Assembly (NCBI GenBank): GCA_020848275.1
Contig: JADLAK010000024.1
Location: forward strand, 1 to 64,000
Direction of reading: 5' to 3'
DNA from: Planctomycetota bacterium
GTDB taxonomy: Bacteria; Planctomycetota; UBA8742; UBA2392
DNA: 64,000 nt
A program made the translations under genes and the position numbers. Of the stretch, positions 36,353-44,085 are shown piece after piece (the stretch's first letter is position 1; each line of letters starts with the position of its first letter). The notes under the pieces are model-generated. The model was not told where the DNA came from. It saw only the letters and a list, made by a program, of their open reading frames with translations, and searched no databases.

Positions 36353-38236
36353 CTACGAATCGACACGCGAAGCGGCGCTAGCGACGGGTGGTGTCGCCGG
36401 CGAAGAAATTGTTGAGTCGGCGAATGTCTTGAAGATAGCAATGATATCTGAGAATGGGGTGCTTGCAGTTGCGGCCTCACGTAAATAGTGGCTCTTCAGA
36501 TACCCGACATCAATCTTTGCGCGAGAGCAAAAGGTGGCCAATAGTGGTCGCCCCGGTATTTCCTTTTTCCAATCCTGGTTTCCCATGTCGAGGCTCCGTT
36601 GGAGCCTATCTACGGTTTCCCTGACGGCTTGTGTTACCGCATGGTCTGAAAGAACTGAGTCTACCCGAGTTCTTTCGGCGATAGCGCGGGCCAAGATCAT
36701 CCCCGTAAGCTCTTCGGACGACTTGCCACGACAATCCTTTGGCATCACATCAATGTTGCCGGCGTATTCTCGCAGTTCAGCCGACACGACTAACGCAGCA
36801 CAGTACGACACCAATGGTCGAGCTAAGTCGATCAATGTTGCTTCAACTCGCGCTGGGTCAGAAAAGGGATGGCCCGGGTCTAGGGTGATGGAGCTGATTG
36901 CCCGTGCAAGGAGGTCAGAATCCAAGAAGTAGTTTTCCAAATGGTAGCGAGGAAGAACCCTTAGCCGACCTTGACCTTTCTTTTCAACTTGGGCTGCGGG
37001 TCTGGACAAAGGGACGGCGTCACGGTCACAAAGCAGAAAGAACTCTACACCCCAAATGGTTTTGTCGAGAACGTTGCGCTGGAGTGTTTCGAAATGACGG
37101 ATAGTGTCCTTGCCTCCACTGGGCACCAAGATTAGCGAGGGAAATAGATTCCTAAGAATTGACCCATACACTTGTTTATCAAGGCTGGAGTGCTGGCCTT
37201 CGATAAGCACAAGGCGCTTGCCTAGCGAGATCAAGCCTATCGTTTGACCTAACAACTTCAGCGCCTCGTGTGTCTCATCATTTTCGCGAACGTGAATTGC
37301 CTGATTGTCCCGGCCAACTTTCGGCGGGGAGACGAAAACAACCGTGTCGTCAAGCGAGGCCCCAATGATCTCGGGTGAATGAGTGCAGAAAAAGAACTGG
37401 TTACGAGCGCCAATCGTTTTCAGAGTTTGAAGGAGGCGATACGTGAGTTCAGGATGTAGGTGGAGTTCTGGTTCATCAAAAAAGACAATGCAGTCGGTTG
37501 GATTCCGTAACAGAAAATCGAACGTGATGTTTACGACCTCCCTTTCGCCTGAAGAGAGTTGCTCGAATCCAAACGGTTTCCCCTCATGAAGAAAGGATAG
37601 TGTTTGCTGCCGGATATTCGGATCAACCATTTCTTTCGGTCCGAGCAGCTGTCGAAATGCGTCCTTGAACGGCAGCATGGGGTCGGGGTAATTCAGCGGA
37701 AGAGCTGCTTCCCCGCGCTTCATGGCTGCTTGCGCTTCGCTGGCGATTTGCGTTTGCTGGTTGTAAATCTTTTTGAAAAGAGACTGTCTGGTATCGTTGA
37801 AGCGGTCTTTCATGTACCCGAAGGAATAGTTCCACCCCAGTTGCTCATCCCATGGATCGGGCATATCCCAACTGAAAGGCAAAGGATCGATTCGTTGTAT
37901 CGTTCGGTCGCTTTCAAATTGCAAAACGCTACTCGTCCAGTTACTACGCCGTTTGGTTTTCCTTAGGGTCTTCGAGTAGAGTGCCTGATCCTCGACAGTA
38001 CCCAGATCAAGTTGGCGTTTTCCCCATTCCTGCTTCTCGGTTTCAGAAGTTGCCACCACAACGAGCTTGATGTTCGGATGTTTTGTCGGTGCTTGTAGAG
38101 CCCCCAATATCCCTTGGACTAAACGGGTTTTGCCCACTCCATTGGGTCCAGCCAAAATGACCGCATCGGAGAGATCCGAGATCGCAAATTTCTTAACTGG
38201 AACTACATCTGATGCGTCGAGAGAAACGATTTTCAC
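36353..38236 (-). CDS. OLD-like AAA ATPase with TOPRIM-like region
   Basis: A 627-residue protein. The ABC/AAA_21-type ATPase has Walker A AGPNGVGKT (~29-37), a signature-like LSSGEREV and Walker B IVFFDEPELHLHPEL (~245-260), then FFCTHSPEII. After the ATPase, KRLVLIEGQ (~342) and FFLLCDRDA (~400) fit the Glu and Asp-x-Asp of an OLD-family TOPRIM nuclease. OLD proteins act in phage defence. Base composition is more AT-rich than the flanks, suggesting acquisition. No second Gabija/Septu-type partner gene is adjacent, except for a kinase of normal composition. The domain call is by motif only. Confidence 0.72.
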   Translation of the reverse strand: MKIVSLDASDVVPVKKFAISDLSDAVILAGPNGVGKTRLVQGILGALQAPTKHPNIKLVVVATSETEKQEWGKRQLDLGTVEDQALYSKTLRKTKRRSNWTSSVLQFESDRTIQRIDPLPFSWDMPDPWDEQLGWNYSFGYMKDRFNDTRQSLFKKIYNQQTQIASEAQAAMKRGEAALPLNYPDPMLPFKDAFRQLLGPKEMVDPNIRQQTLSFLHEGKPFGFEQLSSGEREVVNITFDFLLRNPTDCIVFFDEPELHLHPELTYRLLQTLKTIGARNQFFFCTHSPEIIGASLDDTVVFVSPPKVGRDNQAIHVRENDETHEALKLLGQTIGLISLGKRLVLIEGQHSSLDKQVYGSILRNLFPSLILVPSGGKDTIRHFETLQRNVLDKTIWGVEFFLLCDRDAVPLSRPAAQVEKKGQGRLRVLPRYHLENYFLDSDLLARAISSITLDPGHPFSDPARVEATLIDLARPLVSYCAALVVSAELREYAGNIDVMPKDCRGKSSEELTGMILARAIAERTRVDSVLSDHAVTQAVRETVDRLQRSLDMGNQDWKKEIPGRPLLATFCSRAKIDVGYLKSHYLREAATASTPFSDIIAIFKTFADSTISSPATPPVASAASRVDS

Positions 38237-38598
38237 AGATCAGCCTTTCCCAAATTGGACTAGCCAACAGTACGACGCGTGAGGGATGTCGCAACCAGTG
38301 GACAAGATGGGGAGTAGCTAGTTAATATGTCTGCTGCCCAGACGGGTGTGGCCGTCAGGGTGAATGCGACGGTGGGGGTTTCCACCGCGCGAACATAACC
38401 GAGGTTTCGAATCACGTCGCTGCGTGCGACATTTGCAGGCCCACACATCGTAGGGCCTGTTTCCGTTAACCGAATTTTAGATTTTAGATTGAGCAACGCG
38501 ATCTCTCGTAGCTCGACCCTAATCCAAAATCGCAAATCCAAAATCGGCGATCACGGACGCACAACGCGCGCGAAATCGACCTCAAAAGGATAAATCCC
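38237..38598. other. Gene-free region before thrS
   Basis: 362 bp between divergent genes without a credible coding frame. It contains the 7-nt word array 38474-38546. No T-box-like conserved element was recognised. The thrS promoter is not identifiable by eye. Confidence 0.55.
38474..38546. repeat. Inverted 7-nt word array (ATTTTAG/AAAATCG)
   Basis: ATTTTAG and ATTTTAG followed by ATTGAG at 38474-38493. CTAATCC, AAAATCG, CAAATCC and AAAATCG at 38519-38546. The arms are imperfectly complementary, and both keep a 7-nt period. Confidence 0.65.
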
Positions 38599-40566
38599 AT
38601 GGTCTCCGTAAAGTTGCCGGATGGTTCAAAGCGTGAGCTCAAAGACGGCGCGAATTCCGCCGATCTCGCCGCCGCGATTGGCGCGGGGCTGGCCAAGGCC
38701 GCTGTCGCCGCAAAAGTGAATGGCCAGGTCGTCGATCTCGCGTTGCCGCTGAAGGAAGGCGCCGACGTCCAGATCCTGACCAAGAAGGACAAGGAAGCCC
38801 TCGAAGTGTTGCGACATTCCGCAGCCCATTTAATGGCCGACGCGATCCTGCGTGTGTTCCCGAAGGTGCAGCTCACCATCGGCCCCGTGGTCGAGGAAGG
38901 CTTTTACTACGACCTGTTTTTGCCCGAGGGCAAAATCACCGTCGACGACTTTCCCAAGATCGAAGCCGAGATGGCCAAGATCGCCAAGGAAGGCGCGCCC
39001 TTTGTGCGTTGCGAGGCGAGTATCGACCAGGCCAACGAGCACTATCGCCGCTATCAACTCATCGACGGCGGGCACAACAAGTTCAAGCAGGAACTGGTCG
39101 CAGGCATCAAGGAGCGCGGCGACCAACTGACCTTCTACAAGCACGGCGATTTCATCGACCTGTGCCGCGGCCCGCACGTGCCCAACACCGGCTGGCTCAA
39201 GAACGTGAAGCTGACGAAGGTCAGCGGCAGCTACTGGCGTGCCGACGCCAACCGCGAGCAGCTCACCCGTGTCTACGGCACCGCGTTCTTCGGCAAAGAG
39301 GAACTCGACGAATATTTCCGCATCCAGGAAGAGGCCAAGAAGCGCGATCACCGCGTGCTTGGCGAGCAGCAGGAACTGTTCATGTTCACCGAGGATGCGC
39401 CGGGCTTCCCGTTCTATCTGCCCAAGGGTGCGTCGTTGTTCAACACTCTCGCTCAGTACGCCCGCAACAAGCTTGTCAAACGCGGCTACAAAGAGGTTAA
39501 AGGCCCGATCATTCTCTCGGAGAAGTTGTGGCACACCAGCGGCCACTACCAGAACTATCTCGAGAACATGTTCTTCACCAAGATGAAGATGAACGACGAG
39601 AAAAACCCGGGCAAGGTGATCGACGTCGATGAAGAGCGGCCGATGGCGGTCAAACCGATGAACTGCCCGGGCCACTGCATGATCTTTAAGAACAAGCTGC
39701 ACTCGCATAACGAGATGCCGCTGCGCTACAGCGAACTCGGGTTAGTTCACAGACGTGAACTATCGGGCGTGCGGCACGGTTTGTTCCGCGTGCAGGCGTT
39801 CACCCAGGATGACGCGCACCACTTCGTGACCCCGGACCAGATCGTGGGCGAAGTGAAAATGCTGATCGCGTACTTCGAGGAAGTCTACAAGGATTTCAAC
39901 ATCCCCGAGTACCACATGGAGTTGAGCACCCGGCCTGCGAAAAGTATTGGCAGTGACGAAATGTGGAACCGCGCGGAAGCGGCGTTGAAGCAGGCGCTGG
40001 AGGATGGCGGCTACAAGTACAAGTTGAATCCCGGTGACGGTGCGTTCTACGGGCCGAAGATCGACTTCCACATCCGCGACAGTTTAAAACGCACCTGGCA
40101 GTGCGGCACCATCCAGCTCGATTTCAGCATGCCTGCTCGCTTTGAACTCGAGTACGTCGGCGCCGACGGCCAGCGGCATACTCCCGTGATGATTCACCGC
40201 GCGGGTCTTGGTTCGCTGGAGCGTTTCATGGGCGTGATCATCGAGCACTACGCGGGTGCGTTCCCGCTGTGGCTGGCGCCGGTGCAGGTGCAGGTGCTGC
40301 CGGTCAGCGAAAAGATGTCGGCCTACGCCAAACAGGTGCACGAGAAGCTGCTCGACTTCGGCCTGCGCGCCGACGTCAATCTGAAGGATGATCGCCTCGG
40401 CTACAAGATCCGCGAGGCGTCGCTCCAGAAAATCCCGTACGCACTGGTGATCGGCGAAGAAGAGATGAACAAGCAGACCGTCAACGTCCGCTCGCGCGAC
40501 AAGGGCGACCTCGGCGAAATGGATCTGCCGAAGTTCTTCGCCGGTCTGGAAGACTGGAAAAAATAG
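38599..40566 (+). CDS. thrS: Threonyl-tRNA synthetase
   Basis: A 655-residue class II synthetase with full ThrRS architecture: TGS domain (1-62), editing domain (HSAAHLMADAI at ~73 and the later CRGPHVP) and catalytic core. The zinc ligand Cys is in MNCPGHCMIF, motif 2 lies around QAFTQDDAHHF, and motif 3 is HRAGLGSLERF. A C-terminal anticodon-binding domain (~545-650) follows. It charges tRNA-Thr and edits mis-charged Ser. Start MVSVKLPDG fits the TGS N-terminus, with AAAGGA upstream. Confidence 0.96.
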   Translation: MVSVKLPDGSKRELKDGANSADLAAAIGAGLAKAAVAAKVNGQVVDLALPLKEGADVQILTKKDKEALEVLRHSAAHLMADAILRVFPKVQLTIGPVVEEGFYYDLFLPEGKITVDDFPKIEAEMAKIAKEGAPFVRCEASIDQANEHYRRYQLIDGGHNKFKQELVAGIKERGDQLTFYKHGDFIDLCRGPHVPNTGWLKNVKLTKVSGSYWRADANREQLTRVYGTAFFGKEELDEYFRIQEEAKKRDHRVLGEQQELFMFTEDAPGFPFYLPKGASLFNTLAQYARNKLVKRGYKEVKGPIILSEKLWHTSGHYQNYLENMFFTKMKMNDEKNPGKVIDVDEERPMAVKPMNCPGHCMIFKNKLHSHNEMPLRYSELGLVHRRELSGVRHGLFRVQAFTQDDAHHFVTPDQIVGEVKMLIAYFEEVYKDFNIPEYHMELSTRPAKSIGSDEMWNRAEAALKQALEDGGYKYKLNPGDGAFYGPKIDFHIRDSLKRTWQCGTIQLDFSMPARFELEYVGADGQRHTPVMIHRAGLGSLERFMGVIIEHYAGAFPLWLAPVQVQVLPVSEKMSAYAKQVHEKLLDFGLRADVNLKDDRLGYKIREASLQKIPYALVIGEEEMNKQTVNVRSRDKGDLGEMDLPKFFAGLEDWKK

Positions 40567-40580
40567 CTGCGTTGTTTAGC

Positions 40581-40636
40581 CACGAATCCACACGAATTCT
40601 CACGAATGAATTTGTGTGGATTCGTGTTTATTCGTG
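40581..40636. repeat. Inverted 10-nt word array (CACGAATNNN)
   Basis: CACGAAT at 40581, 40591 and 40601 (period 10). ATTCGTG at 40620 and 40630, with a degenerate third copy near 40610. It begins 14 bp after thrS. Same word and period as 42768-42832. Confidence 0.8.
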
Positions 40637-40650
40637 GCTCAATTAAGTAG

Positions 40651-41070
40651 TTAGTCTTCGACCCTGAACAGGCCTTCGCGCGAGAAATCGCGCTGATAGG
40701 TCACCTGGTAGATTCCGGCAGGCATCACGAAATGCGCGTGCTCCGGGTGCGTGATTTTAAAATTCCTCTTGGCCACAATCAGAGGCCCCGTGAGTTCCGT
40801 AGAACCCGGCGTCGGTGAATACAGGGTTAAATCCTCGCCCTCGGCGCAATGCCGCGAGCCCTGCGAACTCCCCGGCGCAAGCTGCCGTGTCGCCAACGCC
40901 TTGCCGCGCTTGGCCGGCAGCTTCTTCAGGCACGTCACGTAGATGTCGCCCTGCCGCACCGCCTCGCCTTCCTTCAGCGATTTGATCTCGCGCACGGCGT
41001 GCTTTGACGTGCGTGCGGCGTCGGTGATTTTGCGTTGAGCTTCCTGTGCGGCGACTTGTTTGGGTGCCAT
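40651..41070 (-). CDS. Hypothetical small soluble protein
   Basis: A 139-residue protein (MAPKQVAAQEAQRKITDAAR start). The N-terminal ~35 residues are helical, followed by a beta-rich domain (GDIYVTCLKKL, KITHPEHAHFVMPAGIYQVTYQRDF). The C-terminal His/Pro/Gly-rich pattern resembles small proteins that handle or describe a modification step, but no family can be named. The start 41070 has CCGGAGG eight bases upstream. The open frame continues upstream but overlaps the divergent lipoprotein gene. Confidence 0.6.
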   Translation of the reverse strand: MAPKQVAAQEAQRKITDAARTSKHAVREIKSLKEGEAVRQGDIYVTCLKKLPAKRGKALATRQLAPGSSQGSRHCAEGEDLTLYSPTPGSTELTGPLIVAKRNFKITHPEHAHFVMPAGIYQVTYQRDFSREGLFRVED

Positions 41071-41134
41071 GGCGACCTCCGGATGCACATATTCTACGAC
41101 ATGGGATTGGTCGCGTGGGCGACAAATGCGCTTG

Positions 41135-41163
41135 TTGACGGCCCCCGCGGCCTGATTTACCCT
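41135..41163 (+). promoter_or_regulatory. Possible sigma70-type promoter
   Basis: TTGACG (41135-41140), a 17-bp spacer and TACCCT (41158-41163), 37 bp before the lipoprotein ATG at 41200. A good -35 and spacing, but a weak -10. Confidence 0.35.
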
Positions 41164-41199
41164 TAGACTTCCCCAACGGCCCTCTCTCAGGGCGGTTTC

Positions 41200-41604
41200 A
41201 TGCGGTCTTTGCTCATTCTTGTGGTGCTGGGCGCGATTTTCGCGGGCGGCTGCTCCATGGCCGGGCCCGGCGTGGCTCGCGTGCAGGCGCCGCCGGGACC
41301 CAACGCGCCCGTGGCGCCCATCGCACTTTCCGGCGACCCGAGTTGGGCTAACCCGCGCACGGAGCCCGAGGTGGTCCAGTCCGCCGCCGGCGAAACCGGC
41401 TTCGGTACGGACTTTTCCAAGCGCGAACTTGGCGTGCGCTACTTCGACAAAGACCAGAAAATCGAGCCCGGCAGCAAGGGGCCGCGCTACGCCAATGGCT
41501 CCGAGAAACGTCAGGCTGAACGCCGCGAGGCCCGCCGCAAGGCCGCGGAAGAGAAGCAATCGCTGGCCAATGGCCCGGCGGCCGCGGAACCCAAGACCAA
41601 GTAG
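41200..41604 (+). CDS. Hypothetical lipoprotein
   Basis: A 134-residue protein with signal MRSLLILVVLGAIFAGGC (lipobox AGGC, Cys ~18). The Pro/Ala-rich polar mature chain ends in a charged helix (EKRQAERREARRKAAEEKQ). No recognised domain. It is followed by a strong terminator and is therefore probably monocistronic. Confidence 0.65.
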   Translation: MRSLLILVVLGAIFAGGCSMAGPGVARVQAPPGPNAPVAPIALSGDPSWANPRTEPEVVQSAAGETGFGTDFSKRELGVRYFDKDQKIEPGSKGPRYANGSEKRQAERREARRKAAEEKQSLANGPAAAEPKTK

Positions 41605-41607
41605 GCC

Positions 41608-41640
41608 AAAACGACCGCATATGCGGTCGTTTTCGTTTTA
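41608..41640. terminator. Rho-independent terminator
   Basis: A perfect 20-bp palindrome (ACGACCGCAT then ATGCGGTCGT, 41611-41630), preceded by AAAA and followed by TTTCGTTTTA. It can act on both strands. Confidence 0.8.
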
Positions 41641-41682
41641 ATTCGGCAAGCCTGAAGGCCCAACACCCGTTTATATAGACGT

Positions 41683-42759
41683 ATGAATTATCGCCCGACG
41701 ATCCCGCTGGGCCGCTGGTTTGGCGTCGAAATCCGCCTCGACCTGATGCTGGTCGGCCTTGGCGTTTTGTTGTTTTTCATCAGCCTGCGCGACGCAACCG
41801 CCCCGGGCGCCGCACCGGGCGAGGTCTGGTCGGCGTTTGCGCACTTGGCGCTGTTGGGCTCCATGGCGCTGTGCATGTTCCTGCACGAAATCGGCCACGC
41901 CGTTGCGGCGTATTTGCGCGGCCACCGCGCGACGATGATCTTGCTGTCGTTCATCGGCCTGACGTTTTTCGAGACCAAAAACGCCAAGCCCAGCGACGAA
42001 GTCTGGATCGCGCTGGCGGGCCCCGCGGTCAACATCGCTCTTGCGATTGTTTCAGCCCCCGCGATCCTGGTTGCGGCGGGCCAGCCCCAGCCGATGTTCA
42101 GCTTGAATTCGATCGCGACGCCCGCGGGTTTCTTTGCGGCGTTCAGCGTGCTGAATTTCCTTGTGGGCATGGGCAATCTGATGCCGGTGTGGCCCGCCGA
42201 CGGCGCACGCGCGGTGCGCGGCTGGCTGGCGCGTTCGCGCGGCTTCGAGCGCGGCACGCAGCGCGCGGTCGAGATCAGCCACGGCCTGTGGCTCATTTCA
42301 GCGGGCATCGCGACATTTTTGATGACCACGGGAAGCTGGCTGGTCGGGCCGCAGACACGTGCGGCGTCGAACAGCCTGTCAATGGTACTGATGTACCAGC
42401 TTGTGGTGATGGCGATGGCGTGGATCGGCATTTATTACGGCATGGCCGAACTCAAGCGCGTGCGTAAACTGGGAGAGAGGCAGGCCGCGGTCGTCGTGGG
42501 CCCGCCGCCGGAGTTCATGCCGGCGCGCAAGCATACCGCGATCCTGGATGCGGAAGTGGTCAGCGGCGGGCGCAGCGAGGAGGAAAAGATGGGATCTCTC
42601 GACGACGCAGCCAAGAAGGCCAAGGCCGGGGCGGAAGCCGCCAAGGCCCTGTGGAAAGTGGCGAAGCTCAGCGGCAAGGGCGCGGGCTGGTTCGTGAAGC
42701 AAAGCTGGAAACTCGCCGGCGCCATGATGAAGGAAGACGAGAAGGACAAGAAGAAGTAG
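41683..42759 (+). CDS. Site-2 protease family metalloprotease (M50)
   Basis: A 358-residue membrane protease. The zinc motif is HEIGH (~68-72) in helix 2, and the second motif NLMPVWPADGAR (~165-176) stands in place of NxxPxxxxDG. About five or six helices lie in residues 18-255. A soluble, Lys/Ala-rich C-terminal tail follows. The family performs intramembrane cleavage, usually of anti-sigma or signal proteins. The membrane-anchored sigma factor at 57.8-61.7 kb is an attractive but untested type of substrate. It lacks CBS or PDZ domains. Confidence 0.83.
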   Translation: MNYRPTIPLGRWFGVEIRLDLMLVGLGVLLFFISLRDATAPGAAPGEVWSAFAHLALLGSMALCMFLHEIGHAVAAYLRGHRATMILLSFIGLTFFETKNAKPSDEVWIALAGPAVNIALAIVSAPAILVAAGQPQPMFSLNSIATPAGFFAAFSVLNFLVGMGNLMPVWPADGARAVRGWLARSRGFERGTQRAVEISHGLWLISAGIATFLMTTGSWLVGPQTRAASNSLSMVLMYQLVVMAMAWIGIYYGMAELKRVRKLGERQAAVVVGPPPEFMPARKHTAILDAEVVSGGRSEEEKMGSLDDAAKKAKAGAEAAKALWKVAKLSGKGAGWFVKQSWKLAGAMMKEDEKDKKK

Positions 42760-42767
42760 TAGTGAGC

Positions 42768-42832
42768 CACGAATGAACACGAATTCTCACGAATTGCGTC
42801 ATCAGATTCGTGCTCATTCGTGTGGATTCGTG
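42768..42832. repeat. Inverted 10-nt word array (CACGAATNNN)
   Basis: CACGAAT at 42768, 42778 and 42788. ATTCGTG at 42806, 42816 and 42826. Three copies per arm at an exact 10-nt period, 8 bp after the protease stop. Confidence 0.85.
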
Positions 42833-42877
42833 GCTCAAACGTAGTTTCTTTTGTCGTTGGCAGCTAAAAGCGTTCCC

Positions 42878-43114
42878 ATGACATCCAAAGCACTCCGATT
42901 TCTGTTTGAAGGCGGCGCGGGGCTCGCCGTCGAGGGCATGAGCGCCCAGAGCGCCGACGCCGCCCGCGAAGCCTACGGCCGCTTCATCAAGGGCCAGGGC
43001 GAACACATGATGACACTGGTGGTGCCCGGCGATCAGGGCCAGGACGAATTCATCATCGACCTGCGCAAAGTGGTCGCGCTGCATATCGCGGTGGGGGAGC
43101 AAAATGGCCGTTGA
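42878..43114 (+). CDS. Hypothetical small protein before moaE
   Basis: A 78-residue soluble protein (MTSKALRFLFEGGAGLAVEG ...) ending in VVALHIAVGEQNGR. It overlaps the moaE start by 11 bp, so it is probably co-translated. It has no recognised motif. It is not MoaD: the C-terminal GG of MoaD is missing. Confidence 0.5.
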   Translation: MTSKALRFLFEGGAGLAVEGMSAQSADAAREAYGRFIKGQGEHMMTLVVPGDQGQDEFIIDLRKVVALHIAVGEQNGR

Positions 43115-43547
43115 GGCCCGCCTGACGGACAAACCTATTGACGCCAATGCACTGTTGGCGCAATGCGCTGCGCGCGAAAACGGCGCGCAGTTGTTGTTCC
43201 TGGGCGTGGTGCGCGAGCAGCACCAGGGCCGCAAAGTCACGCGCATCGACTACGAAGCCTACGAGGGCATGGCGCTCAAACAGTTGCAGAAGCTGGCGGA
43301 GGAAATCGCCGCCGAATTCCAACTCGCCGACGTGCTCGTCGTTCACCGTACAGGCCGCCACGAAATCGGCGACGCGAGCCTCGCGGTGATCGTCGGGTCG
43401 CCGCACCGCGGCGCGGCGTTTGACGCAACGCGCAAGCTGGTGGATCGGCTAAAACACGAAGTGCCGATCTGGAAGCGCGAGTATTTCGCCGACGGCAGTG
43501 TCGAATGGGTGCTCGCGGACAAACTGGTCAAGGCCGAAAAGGAATAA
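43104..43547 (+). CDS. moaE: Molybdopterin synthase catalytic subunit MoaE
   Basis: A 147-residue cytosolic subunit that inserts sulfur from MoaD-thiocarboxylate into precursor Z to form molybdopterin. Family features: GAQLLFLGVVREQHQGR, YEAYEGMA, HRTGRHEIGDASLAVIVGSPHR, and the catalytic Lys segment LKHEVPIWKREYFADGS. GGGGAG precedes the start inside the upstream gene. MoaD is not recognised next to it. Together with modAB it indicates molybdoenzymes in this organism. Confidence 0.93.
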   Translation: MAVEARLTDKPIDANALLAQCAARENGAQLLFLGVVREQHQGRKVTRIDYEAYEGMALKQLQKLAEEIAAEFQLADVLVVHRTGRHEIGDASLAVIVGSPHRGAAFDATRKLVDRLKHEVPIWKREYFADGSVEWVLADKLVKAEKE

Positions 43548-43549
43548 CC

Positions 43550-43765
43550 ATGCCCCTCAACGCCCGCGACAAAATGTCGGTCAAGACCAAGGCCCGCGCC
43601 GCGTTCACGGCCAAGTGGGGCGAATACGGCGACGGCGTAAAGTTGCTCGCGCAAGTGCTCAAGATGCAGATCAAACATGGCACCGGCGACCTGAACACCG
43701 AACTATCGAAGGCGTTCACGCGTCTCGGCCTCGACGTCATCGATTCGATCGTCGACGAATTATGA
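43550..43765 (+). CDS. Hypothetical small protein after moaE
   Basis: A 71-residue protein (MPLNARDKMSVKTKARAAF start, end VIDSIVDEL), starting two bases after the moaE stop, so probably translated by coupling. It is helical and basic at the N-terminus, with no recognised domain. A MITE-like element begins at the base after its TGA stop. Confidence 0.5.
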   Translation: MPLNARDKMSVKTKARAAFTAKWGEYGDGVKLLAQVLKMQIKHGTGDLNTELSKAFTRLGLDVIDSIVDEL

Positions 43766-43933
43766 TTAGAGCTCTTTCAAGGTTAGTGTGCCGAGTTTAT
43801 GCGCTGCGCCGAGCGAGCAGATCAAGAAGCGCGAGCGACGGCGTGGCTGGAAGCCACGCTAAGCGAGCGCGACGCGGAGATGCGATGCTCGCCGCAAGCA
43901 GAAACCGGCACGGTAATCTTGAAAATGCTCTAA
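43766..43933. mobile_element. MITE-like element with ~50-bp terminal inverted repeats
   Basis: A 168-bp element. The left end TTAGAGC…TTTCAAG…GTGCCG pairs with the right end CGGCAC…CTTGAAA…GCTCTAA over about 50 bp with mismatches. An internal GCGTGGC/GCCACGC palindrome (43841-43859) marks the centre. No gene is inside. It abuts the TGA stop of the upstream gene. Confidence 0.65.
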
Positions 43934-44085
43934 CAGAGCCCGGCGCATGAGCGCCGGGGTTCCATAGACGGTTGTTCACACAAACCCTGCGGCGCGGGCA
44001 TTCCTGCCCGCGCGGCCGGGCGCAGTTTCCGGCCGATTTGTCGCGGCTGTCGCCGCGACGGCGGACATGAATGTCCGCCCCACAG
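43934..44085. other. Remainder of the gene-free gap
   Basis: Together with the MITE-like element this makes a 320-bp gap. It contains the second composite four-hairpin element (43989-44083), which has the same plan as 23-114. No coding frame is supported. Confidence 0.55.
43989..44083. repeat. Composite inverted REP pair (GCGG/GTGG heads)
   Basis: A GCGG-headed GCGGGCA/TGCCCGC unit, a CCGG hairpin, a GTCGCGGC/GCCGCGAC hairpin, then an inverted unit GGCGGACA/TGTCCGCC ending CCAC (44080-44083). On the minus strand the VWA gene stop is followed by CT and GTGG, as at 20134. Confidence 0.7.

Noticed and set aside
42878..43114. MoaD for the gene before moaE
   Set aside because: No C-terminal Gly-Gly and no ubiquitin-like pattern. 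Left as hypothetical.
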